A stretch of DNA of 9,667 bases, from positions 1-9,667 of the forward strand of contig SEEY01000104.1 of the NCBI GenBank assembly GCA_004211235.1, written 5' to 3'. This document shows, one piece after another, positions 1 through 5,909 of the stretch (the first letter of the stretch is position 1; each line of letters starts with the position of its first letter). The translations under genes and the position numbers were made by a program. The notes beneath the pieces were generated by a model. The model was not told where the DNA came from. It made no database searches and saw nothing but the letters and a program-made list of their open reading frames with translations. The stretch comes from Rubrivivax sp. (lineage in GTDB: Bacteria; Pseudomonadota; Gammaproteobacteria; Burkholderiales; Burkholderiaceae).

Positions 1-144
1 CTGGATGCCAGCGTCATCTCCGACGAAGGCGGGCGTGGCGAGCATGCGTCCTTCACGGGCGCGTTCGTCGGCATGGTGGCGTTCGACACCAGTGGCGGCG
101 GGCGCGCGGCGGAGTTTGCGCGCTTCGACTATTCGCCAGCATGA
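1..144 (+). CDS. GH43 glycosidase (beta-xylosidase/arabinofuranosidase type), C-terminal end only
   Basis: An open frame enters from the left edge and ends in TGA at 142-144, giving the last 47 residues of a protein. The peptide contains DASVISDE followed by FTGAFVGMVAFDTSG and ends AEFARFDYSPA. This pattern (DA-x-(I/V)-(L/I)-SDE, then FTGAFVG, then a D-x-SG turn and a final aromatic strand) is the usual end of the C-terminal beta-sandwich domain of GH43 beta-xylosidases and arabinofuranosidases, which release xylose or arabinose from hemicellulose oligosaccharides. The catalytic five-bladed propeller lies outside the window, so the substrate and the integrity of the gene cannot be judged. 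The decayed GH2 gene, the LacI-type repressor and the SGNH hydrolase nearby fit a carbohydrate-use locus. The family call rests on recognising the motif, not on a search. Confidence 0.78.
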   Translation: MDASVISDEGGRGEHASFTGAFVGMVAFDTSGGGRAAEFARFDYSPA

Positions 145-232
145 CCGCGGCTGCCGGCGGCGCTGCCCACGCCGCCGGGCCGCAGGAACACGGATTGCCG
201 CTGTGCTGTGACGATGTTTCAGCGAGGCTTCC

Positions 233-619
233 ATGACAGACAAGCGCACCCAGCAGCATGCCGGCGAAAGCAACATGCAGAAGGACCCGGACGAGTGGGT
301 CACCGGCGATGAACCGATGACCGGTGCCCAGCGCTCCTACCTCAAGACGCTGAGCGAGGAAGCCCACCAGCCCTTCGACGACCAGCTGACCAAGGCGCAG
401 GCATCGCAACGGATCGATGAATTGCAGGCCCTCACGGGCCGCGGTGCGCATGGCGGCGACGCCGGCAAGTCCCAGGGGAGCGACCGGAGCGACGCTCGCG
501 CGGGAGAGGGTCAACGGGACGAAGGGCCGCTCGAATCCCTGGGCCGCGCGATCGGCGAAACGGTGCTCGGCTCGGAGCCCGACGCCCCTGGCGACAACAT
601 GGGCAGGCGCTCCTCCTGA
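233..619 (+). CDS. DUF3072 domain protein
   Basis: This 128-residue soluble protein has no signal peptide or membrane segment. Residues about 15-66 match the DUF3072 pattern as I know it: a stretch around NMQKDPDEWVTGDEPMT, then GAQRSYLKTLSEEA, then PFDD-x-LTKA-x-AS-x-RIDELQ. The function of this family is not established. Its members are small and acidic, and the conserved part resembles a short helical module. Residues about 68-128 are rich in Gly, Ser, Asp and Arg and look disordered, apart from a short amphipathic stretch (LESLGRAIGETVLG). The start at 233 is supported by GAGG at 224-227, five bases before the ATG. The gene lies 88 bases after the GH43 end and runs toward the decayed GH2 gene on the other strand. 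I see no promoter that I would defend. Confidence 0.85.
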   Translation: MTDKRTQQHAGESNMQKDPDEWVTGDEPMTGAQRSYLKTLSEEAHQPFDDQLTKAQASQRIDELQALTGRGAHGGDAGKSQGSDRSDARAGEGQRDEGPLESLGRAIGETVLGSEPDAPGDNMGRRSS

Positions 620-683
620 GAGATGGCTGCCGGCGCCATGGTGGCGTCGAGCGAAGCGGGCTCGCGCGAGGGGCAGCGTCGTC

Positions 684-1150
684 TCAGTGGCAGCGCAAGT
701 CAGTTCGGCGGGCGCGGAGGATCGCCAGGGCCGGCGGCTGAAGGCCTTGCGCATCGTTGAGGGGAAAGGCTCGAAGCTGCTCGTGTGGCCGTTGTCCGTG
801 GCGAGGACGTTCGACGGGCCCTCCACGCTGAAGTAGGTGCCGCCGTCGGCACGCGGCGCCGTGCGGCCTTGCGCGTCCCTGACCTGCAGCGTGACGAAGC
901 TGAGGCCGCGGCTGTCGGCACGGTCGGCTTAGAGCGCGAGCTTCGTTGCCGGGCCCGCGGTCGAGACGGTCGCCGTCCCCTACGGCCGGCCTTGCGCGTG
1001 GCCCCAGGTTCAACTCGCCCGGCCCGTGGACGACATCGTCCCGGCGTAGCCGGCACTCGGGGGCGCCCTTGCGGCGCTTGCCTACAGAACGTCCGTTCAG
1101 GAACAGCTCGGCCTCGTCACCGCTGGGCGGGCATCGCCTCGGCCTCAGTC
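684..1150 (-). pseudogene. Decayed C-terminal fragment of a GH2 beta-galactosidase-type glycosidase
   Basis: No intact gene fits here, but conceptual translation of the - strand gives consecutive pieces of the C-terminal region of GH2 glycosidases in changing frames. About 1122-1007 encodes SGDEAELFLNGRSVGKRRKG and continues to DDVVHGPGEL. The next piece (about 960-740), in another frame, reads STAGPATKLAL, then a TAA stop at 929-931, then LSFVTLQVRDAQGRTAPRAD, FSVEGPSNVLATDNGH and FEPFPSTMRKAF. It then returns to the first frame with ALAILRAR and ends at a TGA at 684-686. The order matches the family: SGDEAELFLNG, SFV-x-V-x-V-x-DA-G, then ATDNG-x-x-x-SFEPF and RKAF-x-G-LA-x-(I/V)-(I/V)RA. 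At least two frameshifts and one stop are present. The N-terminal part, including the catalytic domain, is missing. Weaker traces may extend to about 640 and about 1180. GH2 enzymes of this kind remove galactose or related sugars from oligosaccharides. Confidence 0.8.
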
Positions 1151-1234
1151 CATGTTAACGGTCGCAATCCCGCCCGCTTCCCATCAGGCCACCTCGGTGA
1201 AAACACCGTCAAACCACGGCGCCGCGCTCCATAA

Positions 1235-1248
1235 GATAGCGCTACCAA
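1235..1248 (+). promoter_or_regulatory. Candidate LacI-family operator upstream of the LacI gene
   Basis: The 14 bases GATAGCGCTACCAA contain the perfect 8-base palindrome TAGCGCTA (1237-1244) with a CG step at its centre, the usual core of LacI-family operators. The outer positions are only partly symmetric. The site ends 11 bases before the repressor start at 1260. It overlaps TAAGAT (1232-1237), a possible -10 hexamer with no good -35, which is where an autorepression site would be expected. A 13-of-14 match is found upstream of the SGNH hydrolase gene at 3828-3841. Binding by the adjacent repressor is inferred. Confidence 0.5.
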
Positions 1249-1259
1249 CCCGATTGAGA

Positions 1260-2330
1260 ATGGCTGATCAGATCAACGCCGTAGCGCCGCTTCTTCATGC
1301 ACCACTGGCTGAGTCACGGGCCCGCATGCATGACGTGGCGCGCGAAGCCGGCGTCAGCCTGGCCACGGTGGACCGCGCGCTGAACCAGCGCCCCGGCGTC
1401 AGTGCACGCACGCTCTTGCGCGTGCGCGAGGCGGTGCAAAGGCTGGCCGAGCGTCCCGGTGCGCAACTCACGTCGCACAACGACGGCCGGCTTCTGTGCT
1501 TCCTGCTGCCCTCCGGCGAGAACAGCTTCGTTGCCGAGTTGCGCGAGGAACTGCACGCACTGGCGCCCTGGCTGAGCGAGCAGGGCGCGCGGGCCGAGAT
1601 CCGCACGACGGACGCCTTCGCACCGGCTGCCGCGGCCGCGGCCGTGCGGCGGCTTCGCGGCCAGTACGACGCCGTCGTGCTGATGGTCTCGGACGATCCC
1701 CTCGTGCGGGAGGCCGTCGAGCGCCTGGATGCCGACGGTACCTGCGTGCTGACGCTGGTGTCCGACATCAAGGCGCGCAATCGCAGTCACTTCGTCGGGA
1801 TCGATCATCTGGCCGCCGGTCGCACTGCAGCCTCGCTGATGGGACGCTTCGTCGGCCCCCGCGAAGGGCGCATCGGCATCGTCATCGGCGCGCCCGGCCT
1901 GCACGACCATGCCGAGCAACTGGCAGGCTTTCGGCAACTGATGGCCACCGAGCACCCTCAGCTCGAGGTGCTGGCCCCGCTGGAGAGCCGAGACGGCGAC
2001 GAGCGCAGTGGAGCGCTGGTGCGTCAGCTGCTTGCGCGCCACGCCGATCTTGTCGGGCTCTACACCATCGGTGCCGGCAATGCCGGCGTGCATGCGGAAC
2101 TGCGGGCAGCGGGCGGCGCCGGGCTCGTGGCCTGGGTCTGCCACGAGCTCACCAGCCATACCCGCGCCGCGCTGCTGGACGGCTGCGCCAGCGCGGTCAT
2201 CGGCCAGAACGCCCGCCTGCAGGCACGGGCCGCCTGTCGGGTGGCGCTGGCGCGTCTGGCGCGGCAGCGCGGCAAGGCCGAAGACGAGCGCATCCGCATC
2301 GAGATCTTCCTGAAGGACAACCTGCCTTGA
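1260..2330 (+). CDS. LacI-family transcriptional repressor with sugar-binding domain
   Basis: The 356-residue protein carries an N-terminal helix-turn-helix at about residues 23-50 (MHDVAREAGVSLATVDRALN, then RPGVSARTLLRV-x-EAV). A periplasmic-binding-protein-like effector domain runs from about residue 77 to the end, which reads FLKDNLP. Length and order are normal for the LacI family. These proteins bind palindromic operators as dimers or tetramers and are released by a sugar or sugar derivative. The start at 1260 is preferred because the open frame upstream to 1152 has no family-like residues and runs through the operator-like site. A start at 1326, directly before the helix-turn-helix, is also possible. 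No strong ribosome site is visible (only GAG before 1260). The hinge after the DNA-binding domain lacks the usual N-x-x-A-R-x-L pattern. Matching motifs before this gene and before the SGNH hydrolase suggest it represses both. The inducer cannot be read from the sequence; a hemicellulose-derived sugar is a guess from the neighbours. Confidence 0.88.
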   Translation: MADQINAVAPLLHAPLAESRARMHDVAREAGVSLATVDRALNQRPGVSARTLLRVREAVQRLAERPGAQLTSHNDGRLLCFLLPSGENSFVAELREELHALAPWLSEQGARAEIRTTDAFAPAAAAAAVRRLRGQYDAVVLMVSDDPLVREAVERLDADGTCVLTLVSDIKARNRSHFVGIDHLAAGRTAASLMGRFVGPREGRIGIVIGAPGLHDHAEQLAGFRQLMATEHPQLEVLAPLESRDGDERSGALVRQLLARHADLVGLYTIGAGNAGVHAELRAAGGAGLVAWVCHELTSHTRAALLDGCASAVIGQNARLQARAACRVALARLARQRGKAEDERIRIEIFLKDNLP

Positions 2331-2411
2331 AGCGCTTCAACTTCCAGGGACGCAGACCGCCCTGTTCTGCTTGAACACCGGCAGGCGGACTCCAAGACTG
2401 GCGAATCCAGC

Positions 2412-2428
2412 CCAGGCCGCGAGCCTGG
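2412..2428. terminator. Short hairpin between convergent genes
   Basis: CCAGGC and GCCTGG form a six-base-pair stem with a five-base loop in the 102-base gap between the convergent LacI and SGNH hydrolase genes. It begins about 80 bases after the LacI stop and five bases beyond the SGNH stop. No T-tract follows on either strand, so it is at best a weak or factor-dependent stop signal. Confidence 0.3.
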
Positions 2429-2432
2429 CGGC

Positions 2433-3794
2433 CTAACGCGTCAACCCGGCGGGCATCGCCGTCCCGGTGACAGCCGCGGGTGCACAGCGCCGCTCAAGGA
2501 AGTCCAGCGGGAAGGCATCGGCCATCGCCCGGTAGCCGGCCATCGACGGATGCAGTCCATCGTTGTCCCAGTCGGCGCGCAGGTGGGTCGGCCGGGCCGG
2601 GTCGCGGGCGATGGCGTCGAAATCGACCACGCCGGCGAAGATGCCCGAGGTGCGGATCCAGTCGTTCAGCGCCTGACGGTCGGCCTCGTTCTCGGCCTGG
2701 GGCTGGTAGTAGCCGCTGCCGCCGTACGGCATCACGGTCGACGCCAGCAGGCAGACGCCGCGTTCGCGGGCCCGCGTCGCGACGGCCGTGAAGCCGCCCT
2801 TCAGTTCGGCCAGCAGCGCCGCGCGCGATTCCGCCGTCGTGGGGCGGCCCCGGTGGCTGACGCCCAGGTCGTTCACGCCGATCAGCACCACGGCATGGGT
2901 GACGCCGCTGCGCTCCAGCACGTCGCGGTCGAAGCGCGACACGAGGTTCGGGCCCAGCCCGTCGCGCAGCAGCCGGCCGCCCCCGATGCCGGTGTTGATG
3001 ACGGCGGCGTCGCGGCCTGTCGAAGCGATGCGGCGCGCCAGCGCGTCGGTCCAGCGCTGATAGCTGCCGGCCGTGACGCCGTAGCCGTCGGTGATGGAAT
3101 CGCCCGTGGCGGCCAGCACGGCTTGCGGCACCACCGCGCGCACGTCGACGGCCGCCAGGTGCCACCAGCCGTCGCGCGCCGCGGCGTCCGGCCAGGCGGC
3201 GTCGGTACGCGGCCCCGCCACCGCCCAGCTCTGGATGCGCGAGCCCGGATGCACCGTGGCCACGGCTGGCGCCGACAGCACATGCCATTGCACGGTGAGG
3301 TCGGCCAGCCGCGGCACGGCCAGATCGACCGGATCGCTCCAGGTTTCGCTGCCGGGTGCCAGCGTCAGGCTGCGCAGGCCGGCGAAGGTCAGCACGCGCT
3401 GGCTGCCGGCCTGCAGCACCGGCTGCTGTGTGCCGGGCTCACCCTGCACGAGAGCGATGCTCGCCGAATCGAGCTGCAGCGGCTCCCGGCCGAACAGGTT
3501 GCTGACGCGCACGCGCAGTGCCGTGCCGGCCGCCGTGACGCGCACCACCTGGCGCAACGTCACGTCGCGCAGCGGCTGGCGCCACACGGTCGCCACGGGC
3601 TTGCCGTTGGCCAGCTCGGGCACGCCGGGAGCCGGCGCGGCCTGCTCCAGCTGCGCGCTGCCCCAGGCCGCCGTCCAGGGCGCGCCAGCTGGCGGGCCCT
3701 TTGGGGGCTGGGCGCAGCCCACCGTCAACGCCAGGGCCAGCAGCGCGATCCCGCGCGCCCACGCACCTCGCATTGCAACGCTCGAATTCAGCAT
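2433..3794 (-). CDS. Secreted SGNH/GDSL-family hydrolase lipoprotein (putative carbohydrate esterase)
   Basis: The 453-residue protein starts with a hydrophobic signal segment (about residues 14-26) ending in LTVGC, a plausible lipobox with Cys27 as the lipid-modified residue. Residues about 40-220 form an N-terminal beta-rich domain. The SGNH hydrolase domain spans about 223-435: block I ATGDSITDG with nucleophile Ser233, block II near NTGIGGG (267-273), block III GVND with Asn308, and block V DGLHP with Asp412 and His415. All catalytic and oxyanion residues are therefore present. Enzymes of this group hydrolyse acetyl or other ester groups, often on plant polysaccharides; the substrate here is not known. 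GGTGGAG lies just before the ATG at 3794. Met8 (start at 3773) is an alternative that would put the signal segment closer to the N-terminus. The gene converges on the LacI gene and has an operator-like motif upstream, suggesting LacI control. Confidence 0.87.
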   Translation of the reverse strand: MLNSSVAMRGAWARGIALLALALTVGCAQPPKGPPAGAPWTAAWGSAQLEQAAPAPGVPELANGKPVATVWRQPLRDVTLRQVVRVTAAGTALRVRVSNLFGREPLQLDSASIALVQGEPGTQQPVLQAGSQRVLTFAGLRSLTLAPGSETWSDPVDLAVPRLADLTVQWHVLSAPAVATVHPGSRIQSWAVAGPRTDAAWPDAAARDGWWHLAAVDVRAVVPQAVLAATGDSITDGYGVTAGSYQRWTDALARRIASTGRDAAVINTGIGGGRLLRDGLGPNLVSRFDRDVLERSGVTHAVVLIGVNDLGVSHRGRPTTAESRAALLAELKGGFTAVATRARERGVCLLASTVMPYGGSGYYQPQAENEADRQALNDWIRTSGIFAGVVDFDAIARDPARPTHLRADWDNDGLHPSMAGYRAMADAFPLDFLERRCAPAAVTGTAMPAGLTR

Positions 3795-3802
3795 GTCTCC
3801 AC

Positions 3803-3828
3803 CATTGTTTGATCGATCTCAAGCAATG
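3803..3828. promoter_or_regulatory. Imperfect 26-base dyad in the leader of the SGNH hydrolase gene
   Basis: The arms CATTG-T-TTGA and TCAA-G-CAATG flank a six-base centre, giving nine of 13 symmetric pairs. The dyad ends right at the ribosome-binding region of the SGNH hydrolase (ATG at 3794) and overlaps the LacI-type motif by two bases. In the transcript it could fold as a bulged hairpin next to the ribosome site; in DNA it could be a second operator. Its inner part, TTGAT-N4-CTCAA (3809-3822), is one base away from the FNR/ANR consensus TTGAT-N4-ATCAA. However, it lies downstream of the likely -10, an unsuitable place for activation. Confidence 0.4.
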
Positions 3829-3840
3829 ATAGCGATACCA
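3827..3840 (-). promoter_or_regulatory. Candidate LacI-family operator upstream of the SGNH hydrolase gene
   Basis: TGATAGCGATACCA is symmetric about its central CG step at five of seven half-site positions. Together with the next base, 3828-3841 matches the motif upstream of the LacI gene at 13 of 14 bases. On the - strand it overlaps TATCAT (3826-3831), a plausible -10 hexamer about 30 bases before the ATG at 3794, so bound repressor would block RNA polymerase. No good -35 is visible. Confidence 0.55.
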
Positions 3841-3876
3841 AATGCGCCGTTCGGCCCAGGGTTTGCACGAGGCCGA

Positions 3877-3891
3877 CCGGCGTCACGCCGG
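3877..3891 (-). terminator. GC-rich hairpin just after the 644-residue lipoprotein gene
   Basis: CCGGCG and CGCCGG form a perfect six-base-pair stem with a three-base loop, six bases beyond the stop codon of the - strand lipoprotein gene. The position suits transcription termination or 3'-end protection before the SGNH promoter region. It lacks a T-tract, so it is not a standard rho-independent terminator. Confidence 0.4.
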
Positions 3892-3897
3892 GGGACG

Positions 3898-5832
3898 TCA
3901 GGGGCTGCCGGTGTAGCGGGTGTGGAAGCGCCGGCCCTGGGCATCCATGGCCTGCAGCCACAGCTCGGCCTTGGCGGTGGCGGTCGGCGCGTAGGCCGCG
4001 CCGAGGCTGGCCATCGACGTCTTCGGCGGCAGCGGCACGAGGGTGTCGAGCACGGTGGGCGCGCCGCCCGCGGCAGGCGTGAACACGCGCTTGATCTCGA
4101 TGAGGCGCAGGTCCGGGTTGGCCGCCTGCCAGGCCGCCCAGTTGAAGGGGCCGCCCTGCAGCGTGCCGGCCTGCAGGTCGGTGGCGCGCAGCTGCAGATT
4201 GGCGGTCAGGCCGTCGATGGCGGGGAAACGCGCCGCGGCCGGATCGGCGAGCACATCGGCGCGCAGATAGGCGCTGCGCGCCTCGATGACGCTGCCGATC
4301 GTGTAGCCGACGACGAGCTTGGCGCCGCGCACGCTGTCGGCGCTGCCGATCCAGCCGGACGCCGCGCGCTGGATGGCGAGGTCGCCGACGCCGCCGGTGG
4401 CGATGAGGCTGGTGGCGCCGGTCGTCGCCGACACACACAGCTGCGGCCGGTCGCAGAAGCCGAACGGAAAGCTGAAGCCGCCAGGCGTCTGCACGGTCGC
4501 GGAGCTGAGCAGTTGCACCGGCGGATTGGTCGGTAGCGGATCGGGCGTCTGCGCCTGGATCTCGACCTGCAGGCCGATGCCCGGATTGGGCGACAGACTC
4601 GTGTCCGCCGTGCCGTCGGCCTTCCTGGCGGCGAAACCGAGCGGATGGACCGCGACGCCGAGCTTCTTGCCATTGCCGGTCAGGTTCCACTTGTTGCTGA
4701 TGGCCGCCGCCTTGTTGTAGGTGACGACATCGCTGAACAGGTCGACGACCGCGCCGCTGCTGTCGCTGACGGCGGCGCCCACGATGACCCGATTGCAGTT
4801 GCCGGTGGCCGGCAGGTCGTCGGCACAGCCGAGCAGCTGGAAGCGGCCGAACTGGCGGTTGGCCGTCGTGTATTCCGACAGGATGGCGGCGAGGTCCGTG
4901 CGGCTGCGGCCGTTGTGCTTGTCGTAGCTGGTGGTGACCAGCGCATGGGTCAGGATCGTGCTGACATCCTTGCCCTGGGCGATGAGCTGGTTCAAGGCCG
5001 CACCGAGTTCGTCCAGCACGGGCAGGTTGGCGAGCAGCGCTGTCGCGCTGGTGGCCGCCTTCAGCGTCGAGGTGATGGCGTTGGCGGGGGTGGCGCCGGT
5101 GGTCTTCAACAACTCGGTCTGCGCCGAGGGCAGTTCGACGATGACCTCGGCCGTCGGCCCGGCGAGAAACTTGTTGCCGACCTGCAGCAGCGGCACGTTC
5201 AGGCGCGAGCGGGCGAGGTCGACGCGCACGCTCTCGATGAGCAGGTCATGCGCGCCCTTGTTGGCCGCAAAGGCCGCGTCGGCGAGCAGGTCCAGCGTGG
5301 TCAGCTTGAGGTCCGAGATCTGCGTCTTGACCAGCGTCTTCAGGAAGTCGCTCGCGGCCGGCACCGCGGTGGCCATCTGCGTGAGCTGGCTGCCGCTGGT
5401 GGACGCGGCGGCGAACACCGGCGCGGGCTCGGTGCCCAGGGCCAGCGCGACGACGGCGTTCGTCAGCGGCGTGACGTGGCCGACCATGGCGGCGCTGATC
5501 GTCGGCACGGTCGAATGCAGCACCTGCATGCTGCCACCGGCATCCATGCCGCGGGCCTGGATGAACAGCGGCGCTGACGGGCTGGTGGCCGACAGCGTCA
5601 GGCTGTAGCTGCCGTCGGCGGCATGCGTGGTGGCCGTGCCGACTGCCCTGCCCTGGCCGTCGACGACGCTGACCTGGGCGTTCACCAGCGGCGCGCCAGT
5701 GGCGGCGACGCCGCGCAGCGTCGGCGGCGTCGCCGGCGTGGGCGTGCCGGGATCGCTTCCGCCACCGCCGCCGCCGCCACCACAGGCGGCAAGGAGGAGA
5801 GTCAGGACGAGAGCGGCGAGGCGGTACGGCAT
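3898..5832 (-). CDS. Large lipoprotein of unknown function with poly-glycine linker
   Basis: The 644-residue protein begins with a clear lipoprotein signal (MPYRLAALVLTLLLAAC); Cys17 is the lipid-modified residue. Eight glycines follow, encoded by the GGN run complementary to 5758-5781, then a Pro/Thr-rich linker to about residue 38. Residues about 39-92 (GVAATGAPLVNAQVSVVD, then DGSYSLTLS) resemble a carboxypeptidase-regulatory or transthyretin-like beta-sandwich repeat. The remainder, about 93-644, is not recognised. It begins with a helical, Ala/Leu-rich part to about residue 300 and then looks beta-rich. Four further cysteines occur as two close pairs (C336/C346 and C460/C466), suited to disulfides in the periplasm or at the cell surface. 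There are no enzyme motifs I would name. No clear ribosome site precedes the ATG. The gene follows the substrate-binding protein gene by 77 bases on the same strand, so shared transcription is possible. The coding call is firm; the function is open. Confidence 0.85.
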   Translation of the reverse strand: MPYRLAALVLTLLLAACGGGGGGGGSDPGTPTPATPPTLRGVAATGAPLVNAQVSVVDGQGRAVGTATTHAADGSYSLTLSATSPSAPLFIQARGMDAGGSMQVLHSTVPTISAAMVGHVTPLTNAVVALALGTEPAPVFAAASTSGSQLTQMATAVPAASDFLKTLVKTQISDLKLTTLDLLADAAFAANKGAHDLLIESVRVDLARSRLNVPLLQVGNKFLAGPTAEVIVELPSAQTELLKTTGATPANAITSTLKAATSATALLANLPVLDELGAALNQLIAQGKDVSTILTHALVTTSYDKHNGRSRTDLAAILSEYTTANRQFGRFQLLGCADDLPATGNCNRVIVGAAVSDSSGAVVDLFSDVVTYNKAAAISNKWNLTGNGKKLGVAVHPLGFAARKADGTADTSLSPNPGIGLQVEIQAQTPDPLPTNPPVQLLSSATVQTPGGFSFPFGFCDRPQLCVSATTGATSLIATGGVGDLAIQRAASGWIGSADSVRGAKLVVGYTIGSVIEARSAYLRADVLADPAAARFPAIDGLTANLQLRATDLQAGTLQGGPFNWAAWQAANPDLRLIEIKRVFTPAAGGAPTVLDTLVPLPPKTSMASLGAAYAPTATAKAELWLQAMDAQGRRFHTRYTGSP

Positions 5833-5909
5833 GGCACGGGCAGGGAGCGGGGCTTCGTGCCAGTGTGCCGCCGCGGGCTGCGCCGCGATGGGCCGTTAAA
5901 CGGGCTGAA

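Noticed and set aside
623..639. ATGGC/GCCAT hairpin after the DUF3072 gene as terminator.
   Set aside because: Five-base stem, seven-base loop and no T-tract; too weak in such GC-rich DNA.
417..1234. Overlapping + strand open frames (417-836, 785-1234) as possible hypothetical genes.
   Set aside because: They lie over the end of the DUF3072 gene and opposite the GH2 remnant, whose - strand peptides are recognisable. The + products look like shadows.
1152..1259. Earlier ATG at 1152 as start of the LacI repressor.
   Set aside because: The 36 extra residues are unlike the family, have no ribosome site before them, and cover the proposed operator and the -10-like hexamer.
2550..3812. A 420-codon open frame on the + strand opposite the SGNH hydrolase gene.
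   Set aside because: The opposite strand encodes all SGNH catalytic blocks in order. The + frame shows no recognisable motif and is explained by codon bias.
3809..3822. TTGAT-N4-CTCAA as an FNR/ANR activator box.
   Set aside because: It is close to consensus but lies downstream of the likely -10 of the SGNH gene rather than about 41 bases before the start, so it was not called as an activator site and is kept only as an alternative reading of the dyad.
4645..5577. A 310-codon open frame on the + strand within the lipoprotein gene.
   Set aside because: The product is Arg/Gly/Gln-rich with no signal or motif, while the - strand has a clear lipoprotein signal and continuous coding character.
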